A stretch of DNA of 64,000 nucleotides from Solanum dulcamara (Eukaryota; Streptophyta; Magnoliopsida; Solanales; Solanaceae), in assembly GCF_947179165.1 (NCBI RefSeq), contig NC_077248.1:14608756-14672755 (forward strand), read 5' to 3'. The notes under the pieces are model-generated. The model ran no database searches, had not been told where the DNA came from, and was given only the letters and a program-made list of their open reading frames with translations. A program made the translations under genes and the position numbers. Of the stretch, positions 11,836 to 22,663 are shown piece after piece. How positions within the stretch are numbered: the stretch's first letter is position 1; every line of letters starts with the position of its first letter.

Positions 11836-14800
11836 TCAAAGGTAGAAGTAAGGAATATTACCTTGAATATCGTCATCAGAAGGCATAAATAGATGAGGAT
11901 AGTTAGCCTTCATATCTTCTTCAGCTTCCCATGTAGCCTCTTCAACAAATTGATTTCGCCATAGGACTTTGACAGATGCCACTTCCTTAGTTCTTAATTT
12001 GCGAACCTGACGATCAAGAATTTGAACTGGAATCTCTTCATAACTCAAACTCTCTTTCACCCCAATGCTCTCAGCTGGGACAACAAGTGAAGGATCTCCC
12101 AAACACTTCTTAAGCATAGAGATGTGAAACACGAGATGAATAGCAGCTAATTCTGGAGGCAACTCCAATTCATAGGCTACGTTACCTACCCTCCTCATAA
12201 TCTGATAAGGACCAATGTTGCGGGGACTAAGCTTCCCTTTCTTTCCAAATCTCATCACACCCTTCATGGGTGAAACTTTCAAGTATACCCAATCGTACAC
12301 TTCGAACTCTAAATCTCTTCTTCTAACATCAGTGTAGGATTTTTGGCGACTTTGAGCAGTCCTCAACCTCTCTTGTATGGTTTTCACCTTCTCCATAGCT
12401 TGGTGAACCAAGTCTGGTCCAATCAACTCAGCTTCACCAACTTCAAACCAACCAATTGGTGATCTACATCTCCTCCCATACAGAGCTTCATAAGGAGCCA
12501 TTTGAATACTCGAATGGAAACTATTATTGTATGCAAACTCAATAAGAGGTAAATGATCATCCCAATTACCTTTGAAGTCAATGACACAGGCTCTTAACAT
12601 ATCCTCCAAAGTCTGTATCGTACGCTCTGCCTGGCCATCTGTTTACGGATGAAAAGCAGTACTAAGGTTCACTCTTGAACCCAAGCCCTTCTGAAATGAC
12701 TTCCAAAACTGAGCAGTAAATTGAGCTCCCCTATCAGAGATGATAGACAAAGGAACTCCATGCAGTCTAACAATCTCTCTAAGATATAGTTTGGCATAAT
12801 CCTCTGCAGTGTTCGTAGTCTTAACCGGCAAGAAATGGGCCGATTTGGTCATCCTATCCACAATCACCCAAATAGAATCATGTTGTTTGCGGGTTCGTGG
12901 TAAACCGGTAATGAAGTCCATATTGATCATTTCCCACTTCCATTCCGGTATCTCTATATTCTGAGCCACTCCACAAGGCCTTTGGTGCTCAACATTAACT
13001 TGTTGGCAATTTGGGCACTTGGACACAAACTCTGCTATATCTCTCTTCATTCCACTCCACCAGTATACTTCTCTCAAGTCATGATACATCTTTGTTGAAC
13101 CTGGATGGATGGAATACATAGAATTATGGGCTTCTTTCATGATTCTCTCCCTAACACCATCAACATTTGGAACACATAATCTTTCTTGATATCTCAACAC
13201 TCCATCTCCCCCTTTGGTAAAAGCCATTACCTTCTGCTTGTGAACCTCATCCTTCAGTTGAAGAAGAATGGGATCCTGATCTTGCTTTTCTTTCACCTCT
13301 GCAACTAGAGATGATTCAGCTCCATTTCGTACTATTGTACCACCCTCACTAGAGTCAATAAGTTGAACTCCCAAACGCGCAAGTCTATGCACTTCCTTTG
13401 CCAACTCCTTCTTTTCCTCTTCCACATGGGTTGTACTCCCCATAGATAACCTGCTAAGAGCATCAGCAACTACATTTGCTTTTCCTGGGTGGTAGAGAAT
13501 GCTCATGTCATAATTCTTGAGCAACTCTAGCCATCTCCTTTGCCTCAAATTCAGCTCCTTCTGGCTGAATACATACTGTAAGCTCTTATGGTCTGTGAAC
13601 ACATCCACATGTACACCATAAAGATAGTGACGCCAGATCTTAAGAGCAAATACCATAGTTGCCAACTCAAGGTCATGAGTGGGGTAGTTCCTCTCATGAG
13701 TCTTAAGCTGCCTGGAAGCATAGGCAATGACCTTACCTTTCTGCATCAATACACATCCCAACCCAACTCTTGAAGCATCACAATAGATTACAAAACCATC
13801 CATTCCTTCGGGTAGGGATAGTACTGGAGCAGTAGTCAATCTAGCTTTCAACTCTTGAAAACTTTTCTCACAAGCATCAGACCATTGAAACTTAGCCTTC
13901 TTCTGAGTTAGCTTAGTCAATGGTGAGGATATGGATGAAAATCCCTCAACAAACCTCCTGTAGTAACCAGCCAAACCTAAGAAACTCCTTATGTCGGTTG
14001 GAGAGGTGGGTCGGGGCCAGTTCTTAACTGCCTCAATCTTTTGAGTATCAACTTGGATTCCATCCCCAGAAATAATATGACCTAGGAATGCTACAGACTC
14101 AAGCCAAAACTCACACTTTGAAAACTTAGCATACAACTCCTTCTCCTTAAGAGTTTGAAGGACAATCCTAAGGTGATTAGCATGCTCACTCTTACTTCTA
14201 GAGTAGACCAAAATATCATCGATGAAGACAATTACAAACGTATCTAGGTATGGCTTGAATACTCGGTTCATGAGGTCCATAAAAGCTGCTGGAGCATTTG
14301 TCAATCCAAAGGACATAACAAGAAACTCAAAATGACCATAGCGGGTTCGAAAAGCCATCTTCGGGATGTCACATTCTCTCACTTTCAACTGGTGATAGCC
14401 TGATCTGAGGTCTATCTTAGAGAAACATGTGGCACCCTGAAGTTGGTCAAATAAATCATCTATTCTGGGGAGAGGGTACTTGTTTTTAATGGTGACCTTG
14501 TTTAGTTGTCGGTAATCAATGCACATTCTAAGGGACCCATCTTTCTTTCGCACGAATAGGACAGGAGCGACCCAAGGTGAGACACTTGGCCTAATAAACC
14601 CCTTATCTAGGAGGTCTTTCAGTTGTTCTTTCAACTCTTTCAACTCAGCAGGAGCCATCCTATAAGGAGGAATGGAGATAGGTTGTGTATCAGGAAGGAC
14701 ATCAATACCAAAGTTTATCTCTCTATCAGGAGGGATTCCGGGTAGATCCTCAGGAAAGACTTCAGGAAACTCATTCACAATGGGAACTGACTCAAGAGAT

Positions 14801-16563
14801 GGAGTCTGATCATTAATATTTTTGACTCGAACTATATGATATATACATCCCTTAGAGATTAATTTTCTGGCCTTAAGGTAGGAAATAAATTTACCCCTTG
14901 GCACTACAGAATTCCCCTTCTACTCTAAGATAGGCTCGTTTGGAAATTGAAACTTGACAATTCGGATCCTACAATCAACCGAAGCATAACAAGAATAAAG
15001 CCAGTCCATACCAAGAATCACATCAAAATCAACCATGTCCAACTCAACTAAGTCAGCCATGGTATCCCTATGATAGATTGACACAGTACAATTTCTATAG
15101 ACCCTCTCAGCTAAGATAGAATCACCAACAGGAGTAGACACACTGAAAGGCTCAAGAAGACACTCAGGAAGGATCTCAAATTTACTATCCAAGTAAGGAA
15201 TCACAAAAGATAATGTAGCACCCGGATCAAGTAATGCATACACATCAAATAAAAGGACTCGGAGCATACCAGTAACAACATCGGGTGCATTCTCTTGGTC
15301 TTGGCGACTACCCATAGCATACAGACGGTTGGTTCCCCCACCTGCACTTGAAGCTGCACCTCTATGATTACCTCTATTCTGTGGAGCTGCAGAAGAAAAC
15401 TGAGCTCTACTACTTCCATCTCCCTGCCTTTTTGAAGGACACTCATTCTGGAAGTGACCTATCTTTCCACATCCGTAGCAAGCATTGGTGCCCACACGAC
15501 ACTCTCCCAAATGGAGCCTCCCACATCTAGCACATGGTGGTTTTCCTCTAGAACCTTGAGCCATACTTAATTGGGACTGAGAACCTTGAGATCGAAAGTT
15601 TTGGTGACTTAGCGATCTCTGATCATACCTGGTATTAGGTGTAAAAGCATTTGTTGGGGAAGGTGCATAATTGGAAGACCTTTTCTGAAAGAAAGAATTG
15701 TTACCCTTCCCTTGCTTCTGCTCATTCTCATGCCCAACAGACTTAGCCTTCTTGCTTAGGTGTTCTTCTCGGTCCTTTTTCTTGTCATCCTCAACCTGCT
15801 GAGCATACACCATCAATCTAGAAAAATCCATGTCAGAAATCATTAGCATTGCCTTACATTCTTTCTTTACATGTTTGCCTAGGCCAGAGACAAACTTCCT
15901 CATCTTAGACCTCATATGAGGAATCATTTCTGGGGCATATTTGGACAATTGAATAAACTTCAAACTATACTCTTTCACAGTCATACTCTCTTGCTTGAGG
16001 TTCACAAACTCCTCAATTTTTGCTTCACGTAGCTCTTGGGGAAAGAAGTTATCAAGAAATGCTCTTTCAAACTCATCCCAAAGAGCAGGCTCTGCATCCT
16101 CACCTCTACTTTCTTCCCACTGGTTATACCAGACATTTGCCATATCTTTGAGTTGATAAGACACCAACTCAACCCCCTCGATCTCTGTAGCATGCATCGC
16201 TTTTAGTATCTTCCACATCTCATCAATGAAATTTTAGGGGTCTTCATCAACGTTAGAACCCGTGAAGACCGGCGGATTCATTCTCAGAAAATCTCTGATC
16301 CTCGTGGCAGTAGACGGCTCTTAATAACTAGAGCTAGGAGTTGGTGAACTTTGGCTACTATTTCGAGCAGCCACCAACTGGGTGAGCATAGCAATCGCTC
16401 CTCGAAAATCTTCCTCAGAAGTAGGAGTGGTCTGAACAGTAGGTACTTGGGGTACCTCAGTAGACCTTGCAGGTCGGCCCCTAGTTCTCCGTGGAGGCAT
16501 CACTGACTGTGGAACCTCAGTGCTGGCAGCGTTCCTCTGACTAGCTGAACGTTTAGGAGGCAT
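11836..16563 (-). pseudogene. Tekay Gag-Pol polyprotein, one frame with four stops
   Basis: A single frame of about 1575 codons from the ATG at 16563 (MPPKRSASQR) to the stop at 11836. Gag is followed by a CCHC knuckle (CYGCGKIGHFQNEC, 15482-15441), protease (DPGATLSF, near 15220), RT with intact FIDDIL (near 14220), RNase H ([13 protein letters not shown], near 13780), integrase (zinc finger near 13160-13000; [17 protein letters not shown]) and a C-terminal chromodomain at about 12010-11850. In-frame stops lie at about 16321, 16234, 14920 and 12643. Compared with the related copy at 49-54 kb they replace Q, Q, W and Q. All are explained by C-to-T or G-to-A changes. There are no frameshifts. 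Confidence 0.9.
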
Positions 16564-16764
16564 GTCTGAAACGTGTAAACGCACGAATTAGAAAGAAAGA
16601 TTTTATAGAGTTAAACTCTATCGCACGAACTCAGATTATGAAAGAAGTGAAATAATTCCTAATGTCCTATAGCTTCCTGATTATAAGTGTGGTGCACGAC
16701 ACACCTATAAACAAGACTCTACTAGACACGGCTTCATAGACACCCTAGGACTCTTGAACTCTGT

Positions 16765-16776
16765 GCTCTGATACCA
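16765..16776 (-). promoter_or_regulatory. Primer binding site (initiator tRNA-Met)
   Basis: Minus-strand tggtatcagagc lies a few bases inside the 5' LTR edge (16781). It is the standard plant LTR-element sequence complementary to the 3' end of initiator tRNA-Met, which primes minus-strand DNA synthesis. Here it is perfect, whereas the matching site in the plus-strand Tekay at 49253-49266 is degenerate. Confidence 0.9.
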
Positions 16777-16780
16777 AGTT

Positions 16781-18926
16781 TGTCACGCCCCGAGAGGGTA
16801 CCCTAGGCGTGGCCGGCACTCAGAAACCATCTCTGGCTTCCGAGAGAACCACTTGGTCTCATTACTCATTTGTTCATCAGCGGAAGACTTAATAATACTA
16901 ATGTGGGATTGTCATAATCAAAGGAAAAATAGATAATTCTTAGAAGAAGTAGTTTCTAAGGAGAACTACTCCGATTACATCATCAGACTCTGTCTATGAA
17001 GCCTCTAATACTCTTAGATGGTGCCAATGACATGTCCATGGCTACCTCAAAAGAAACATCACACTCAACAATAATAAAAGGATAATGAGTTCCTTCGAAT
17101 ACAAGAAGGACTCACCAAATAGCTGAAAAGAAATGATCTTCAACGATGCGCCTGTTGAGGATCTCTAACACCTGTATCTGCATCATAAAACGATGCAGGT
17201 CGAATGACGTCAGTACGTGGAATGTACGAGTATGTAAAATGGCAGAAAGGTAAGGACAGATATCAAGAAACTCCTCTCAAGAAAACTCAGCTCAGAACTC
17301 AACATCATCTCAACATGAATATGTAATGCAAGTTTAAAATATAATAATAAAAATAATAGTAATAAGCAATGCTTACTCAGTTGGGAGTTTCTCTAACCGA
17401 CAACCATCACTTATGAGCTAGCGATGATACAACGAAGCGATGTCGTTGCCACATCCATCCAATACCTTGCCAGGGTAAAGGACATCACCATCTTGGATCC
17501 ATTCATCAAAGTCCTCTTTTTGGGACTTAAGAGGCATAGCCTCCATCCTACGCTGGCTACGTAGTTCTGGGGTTTGAGTCAATTAAACTCTTACCCAACT
17601 CGGTGCTTAATACTACTCCCAAAATATGTGCTCATATTAAACTCATCATCTAGTCTCATTGGACTTTAATTTAAATCATCAAACTCATCTCATTTCATGT
17701 TCATCAATCATTATACTTCCAAAAACATCATTTACATCTCATCAAAACATCTTGCTCAAAATATCATTTTTCTCAAATTCAACTCTTTTACTCTTTCAAA
17801 ACTCAATAAAATACATATATAGTATTAATTCATATAACTCTCTTTTTATCAATAAAAATAATAAAAAGCCAACATCTTTACTCAAAACATATGTAAAAAT
17901 ATTCATGAACATCAAATCAATTAGAATTCATGGGAAAGTAGCCATGAACAATAATTCCAATAATATGGGAGATAAGAATAATAATAATATTAATGCATAA
18001 ATATATCAAACTCAATAGAAGAAGAATTAATTCATCTAGAATTCAAGATTTGAATAAAACTCAACTATAACTCAATTATAATAAATTTAAATATTGGGCG
18101 CATGGACGAACTCAATCCAATGCTATGAAAGCCTTACATACCTTAAATCCGAAGGTTTACTCCGAATTGGAATACTCTTGGATCCCTAGCCTTTTCTCCT
18201 CGCCGGAGCGTTTTGTGTACTACCCGGAGTATAAGAATAACCGGAGTAGTATTTTTATACTACTAAAACTAAAACTATATTTGAGAAGAACTATATAGAG
18301 AGAAGAAATGCTTAGGAAAGCTTGATGAATAAAATGAGGAAATAAGGTGGGTATTTATAGGTGGGAAAGAGGGACCTAACAATAAATAAAATAATTATAA
18401 AGAAAAATCTGAAAATTTAATGGAATATATTGATGTCATGGATGATGTTAAATGGAGGACAATTTATGTCATGCATGATGTCAAATGCATCTAGATGTTT
18501 CCATGGTAGGTAAGATGAGTTCTTTTTAATAGAATACTCATTTTCGAAGCTACGTTTGAATAAGATAAATTCCTTATTAGGATTTAGTTTCTTCATAAGA
18601 ATTGTAGATATGGAAGTCTAGTTTCATATCGTTCAAGAATCAACCAATTTGGAGCAACCTACAGTGAGATATGAATTTTCTTCTATCAACACTCAATTCC
18701 GTCACAGCACTATATCTTGCAAAGATTAATTTATTTGACCTACTTATACTCCAAATTTGAAGTTATGTTCTTCATGAAAGTTGTAGGTAAGGATGTTGTG
18801 ATTACCCAGAAATTTGAATCACCTAATTTGGACCAACCTATGAAAAGTTATGCCCAAAATACAAAGGCTGTATTATTTTTGTCGAGAATTGAAATACCGA
18901 CATACAACATTTTAGGAGTTGTTACA
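16781..18926 (-). repeat. 5' LTR of minus-strand Tekay element
   Basis: Right LTR, 2146 bp, the same length as its partner and differing at about 17 sites by eye. It starts TGTAACAACTCC and ends GGGGCGTGACA on the minus strand. A TATA box at 18359-18352 (minus) in cacctataaatacc should be the element's promoter. Confidence 0.92.
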
Positions 18927-19227
18927 CTAAATGTAAGAAAGAAAACAAAAATTATGAAAAAATTTTAAAAAATATTTATAAATTATATTTTAATAAATAT
19001 TTTTATGTATAACATAATTTAAAAGTAGTATATCTATAATCGGGTTGGTTTGGGTTCGGTTTGACTTTTTTTAGTTAAAACCAAACCAACCCTATAATGG
19101 TCGGGTTTTTTTTTCAAACACCAAACCAAGTCAAACCAAACCACTAGTCGGTTTTTTTTTCCGGTTTGATTCGGTTTGTCGGTTTGGTGCGGTTTATCGG
19201 TTTGTCTTGTACAGCCCTAATAACAAG

Positions 19228-20125
19228 TATGAATGAACTGTATGACGAACAAAGATTATGCTATATATACTGATGGTATTTGTATCATTTCAGTGGTTAA
19301 GAGGAATTTTTAAAATATCAAATCTTTTAAATTGTAAATTTGAGATTAATGTGTAGGCAATAAAATAGGAGAAAATGGTATTTATTTTTTTATGAAAAAA
19401 TTGTGTTAGATTGCACTTCCATTTTGCTCTAATTACGTACGCAGATATAATTAATTTTGTTAAAGACCTAAATGAATTTTATATAATGTGGTTAACGAAT
19501 GTTGGGTATAAAAATGGATCCTAAAGAGATGTATGTATAAACTTCCGTTAAAAACTTGACTTATTCGTTTGTTTTCACTTTGTTTGAAATATGTGCATAG
19601 ATTGATGATCATGTTTAAAAAAAATTCAAAAGTTACTTTAATAAAATACTTCTACAAGTTAAATGACCATTTAAGAAATTAACTCCAATCTAAATTTTTT
19701 AGTGTGAATTTGGGTATAAACTTGTATTGGATAATAATGTTTACATTCTTAGAACAAAGTAGAAGTATTTTAAATCTTAAGTTCTTATAATTAATTTTCA
19801 TATATAAAATCACAATATTTTGGAAAAATATTTATATTCAAAATAAATATTGTACAAATCATATAAAGTAGAATAGAACGAAGTATAATATTATTGTCAG
19901 GATCATGTTAATAAATTACATACATATATCTCTTAGTAATGAAAAAATAAGGGGACTAAAGGATGAAACTTTTCTTTGCCAAAAATAAGGTGACAACCCG
20001 ATTTCTAAATAAGTATAAGTAACTGAACTCTGAAAAGAATATCAATAACTTTCTTGGATAATAACGTAGCGCAAAAAATAACAAAACTAAATTTAATATG
20101 AAATAAATATAAAAAGATTAAGTAG
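19228..20125. other. AT-rich spacer
   Basis: No ORF, repeat or recognisable element. Begins immediately after the right MITE target duplication. Confidence 0.5.
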
Positions 20126-20863
20126 CATTTGGTCATAGATTTCAGATTATATATTTTTGAAAATTTATCTTTAAATATCTGTTTGGTCGTGAAATTTGAT
20201 TAGATTTTGAAAATCTGATTTCCAAATATTTTTAACTTCTCAAAAAGTGATCTTGACCAATTTTGTGGAGAAACTTTGTAAAATTAGGTTTTTAGCCTAA
20301 CTCACATCCCAAAAACTAGCTAAAAAGGAGGAAGATTTTTCAAGCCTTATAACGAGTCCACCGATCTCATTAACTATCAATGTGGGACTTTTATCATTCT
20401 TTAACACATCATATCACACTCAGCGCTTAGTATTTGGTGTGTGAGCAATTTTAATTTTGGGGTCCAATATGGGTGAGATGGATGCTGCTTTAATACCATA
20501 TAAAATTAGGTATCAGAGCTCATTTTACCTGGTATTAAAGCAGGACTCATCTCACCCAATGTTGGACCCTCGAAATTAAAAATTGTCCACACAACAGATG
20601 CTAAACATTGGGCATGGGGTGAGGCATTAAAGAATAACAAAAGTTCTACATTGGTGATTAATAAGATTGGTGTACTCCTTATAAGGCTTAGTCAATCTCC
20701 TCCCATAAAGCGCTTTTGGGGTGTGAGTTAGGTCGAAGATCTAATTTTATAAATTTCACTTTCATTTACAAAACTTTATTATTACTTTTTCAAATAAAAT
20801 GTATAGCACAACATCAAAAACTCCAGTTTTCAAATTTCAAGTTCGAAATCTATGATCAAACAG
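20126..20863. mobile_element. MITE-like element with terminal inverted repeats
   Basis: Left end catttggtcatagatttc (20126-20143) is matched in inverse at 20845-20863 (gaaatctatgatcaaacag). Between them lies a long fold-back (20270-20757), which may be a separate insertion or part of the same element. No transposase ORF and no unambiguous target-site duplication were found, so the superfamily stays open. Confidence 0.6.
20270..20757. repeat. Long near-continuous hairpin (fold-back)
   Basis: The two halves are imperfect inverse copies along their whole length (about 220-bp arms) around a short loop near 20505-20540. Matching blocks include gcctaactcac with gtgagttaggtc, caatgtgggactttt with aaagttctacattgg, and the ggatgctgctttaataccat block with tggtattaaagcagg. 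A transcript would form a long double-stranded RNA. Confidence 0.85.
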
Positions 20864-21428
20864 GAGGTAATTTGTTCGAGGAAGGTTGTCGATTTGAAAT
20901 ATCCTACCAACATTGAAAGAAGTAATAAGCCAGAGGCCCCTCTTTTTTGTTCTTCTTTTGCTTGCGCACCAATCCAAGGGCTAAGGGACCCAATTCTTAA
21001 GATTCAAGATGCAACTTACGACAGTCTTTAATCTAACCTAACTGTTACAGAATACCCGGCTTTAGAGCTTGATGCAGTCAAACCTTACCCTATTTCAAGA
21101 TTGTCGCTAGCAACATTTTCTGATGATGGTGAATAGTATTCTCCCACGATGTCTTACTAGCACATGCATCATCCGTTTTAAAATAAATGGTGTTTTAGTT
21201 GTTTTGGTAGTTTTTTTCCAAAAGAAGTTGTGTTTTAAGATCTCAAGAAGGAATTGATCTTATTCTTATAAAATTACCCTTGTTTACATAAACACGAATC
21301 ATTAATTAGCTTTTCTTTGATTATGGATAAGTTAGTAAAAATACTTCTTATTTTTTTTTTTGAAATAAATAATTTTAAAAAAAATATGTTCAAATTTAAA
21401 ATATCAAGTATTTACTAAGACTTTCGTA
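20864..21428. other. Spacer, unassigned
   Basis: Less AT-rich in 20935-21150 than its neighbours, but I find no ORF of note or recognisable domain. Poly-T runs near 21345-21360. Ends at the left LTR of the Reina-like element. Confidence 0.4.
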
Positions 21429-21831
21429 TGTCATTCGACAACTTACTCACGACTCATTCATGATCTTGTAAACTCAAGTAAGTCTTTTGACTCTAAATCG
21501 CTAAGAAAGTGCTAGATTAAAGAAAGACACAAGAGAGAATTTTAAAGAAGGTTTTTGTATTGCTCGAAAGATTGCTTGATTTGCTTGATGGTTGTACAAA
21601 TGAATGACCCCTCCTATTTATACTACTCACTAGGAGCTAAAGTGTAAATAAAAATAGTTATACAAGTCCTTCTATATTTACAAACAAGTCTCTCTTCTAG
21701 AATTCTATACATATCTATAGTATTCTAAGGTCTCTCAAGATTTCTCCATAATGTTCTAGAGTCTTCTTATTAACATCTCCAAAACTCTAGATTTTGTCCC
21801 CTTAAAGATGATCAAGTGGTGGGTCATGACA
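21429..21831 (-). repeat. 3' LTR of Reina-like element
   Basis: Starts TGTCATGACCC on the minus strand at 21831, directly after the purine-rich tract agtgggggagag (21843-21832). Homology to the right copy runs to about 21435; a TG at 21429-21430 may be the true edge. Shared blocks include gaatgacccctcctattta and ctcaagatttctccataat. Confidence 0.85.
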
Positions 21832-22658
21832 CTCTCCCCCACTTGATGTAGCAACGATCGCGGTGCACTGCTACTGTAAGAATTTCCAGATTTTGTCTTT
21901 GAACTGCCACAAGCCTTCGTACCATTTCCATGTGGCCTTTTCCGAAAATTTTCCCTTCTAGTGGATGAAGAATATGGTAGTGGCTTATTGTCCATGTTTT
22001 CGTTTGGCTTGGTAGTCGATAATGGCCTCGATGTCTTGGTCATGTGAGGTAGTATTTGTAATCGGCGCCTGGCTCGATTGACCTCGGCTAGGATCATCCA
22101 TGTCCTCATGGTATGGCTTGAGGAAACTGCATAGAAGACACAATGAACCTTGAGAAGCACTGGTAGCTCCAACTTGTATGAGATCTTACCTACCTTGGCA
22201 ACGATCCTAAATGATCCCTCATACTTTTGTACCAACTTCTGGTGTACGCCTCGCAACGCCTTGAACTGCCTTGGATTGAACTTTACCAAGACCATGTCTC
22301 TAACTTTGTAGTCTATGGGACAACGCTTGCAGTTGGCAAATTTTCTTCATCTTCTTTATTGCTTTTTCCAAGTAGGACTTAGCAGTGTCAAGCTGCTACT
22401 CAAAGCCTTAGTTCATATGATAAGCCACCAAACTCAAACCCTCAAATGCAGGTAGTAGTGAATGTGGAGTTTGTGGCTGTTGGCTTATTTCTAACTCAAA
22501 TAATGTCTTTCCGTTGGCCTCGCTCCGCTATAAGTTATATGATAATTGGGCTATAACCAATAGTCTCACTCAATCCTTCTAATGAGAGCTCACAAAGTGC
22601 CTCAGGTAGCACTCCAATAAGGCATCGACTCGCTCTTTTTGACCATTCGTCTGCGGGT
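21832..22658 (-). pseudogene. Reina-like integrase C-terminus and chromodomain (decayed)
   Basis: Minus-strand continuation of the integrase after the solo LTR. It starts with HPQTNGQ near 22658, runs through a GPY/F-like module (VQKYEGSFRIVAKVGKISYK, about 22235-22175) and a frameshifted chromodomain ending EKATWKW..LWQFKDKI near 21900. Stops and at least one frameshift after the GPY module (near 22130) break it. The chromodomain of such elements binds modified histones and guides integration. Confidence 0.75.
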
Positions 22659-22663
22659 GGAAA

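Larger units (their letters stand above)
9560..18926 (-). mobile_element. Tekay/Del-type chromovirus, complete, minus strand
   Basis: Complete Ty3/gypsy element of 9367 bp flanked by the perfect 5-bp duplication ctaaa (9555-9559 and 18927-18931). Both LTRs are 2146 bp. The initiator-Met-tRNA primer binding site lies inside the 5' LTR. The single-frame Gag-Pol ends in a chromodomain, placing it in the chromoviruses. Long LTRs and pol sequence fit the Tekay/Del lineage. LTRs differ at roughly 17 positions by eye (about 99% identity), so the insertion is young. Four in-frame stops interrupt Gag-Pol without frameshifts, so it is probably non-autonomous. Confidence 0.95.
9181..19219. mobile_element. 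hAT-like MITE (~670 bp) split by a 9.4-kb retrotransposon
   Basis: Terminal inverted repeats taggggtgtacatgg (left) and its counterpart tagggctgtacaag (right, read on the minus strand). They are flanked by a perfect 8-bp duplication ataacaag at 9173-9180 and 19220-19227. An 8-bp duplication is typical of hAT transposons. The MITE body (9181-9559 and 18932-19219) is rich in imperfectly inverted gggttggttcgg / aaccaaaccaaacc words and has no transposase. The Tekay-type element sits inside with its own duplication ctaaa. Confidence 0.9.

Noticed and set aside
10438..18000. Identical 113-codon plus-strand ORFs at 10438-10779 and 17659-18000
   Set aside because: They lie at the same position in the two LTRs of one young element. 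Identity reflects recent LTR duplication, not selection. Composition is AT-rich, low complexity, without a domain.
20505..20525. ggtatcagagctc as a primer binding site
   Set aside because: It sits in the loop of the hairpin with no LTR beside it; the inverted arms explain the region better.
20940..21150. Less AT-rich stretch as a captured gene fragment
   Set aside because: Only short frames with stops; no family recognised.
21756..22295. 179-codon minus-strand ORF taken as a single protein
   Set aside because: Only its first ~60 codons follow the integrase GPY/F frame. After a frameshift near 22130 it is a chance reading; the true chromodomain remnant is in another frame.
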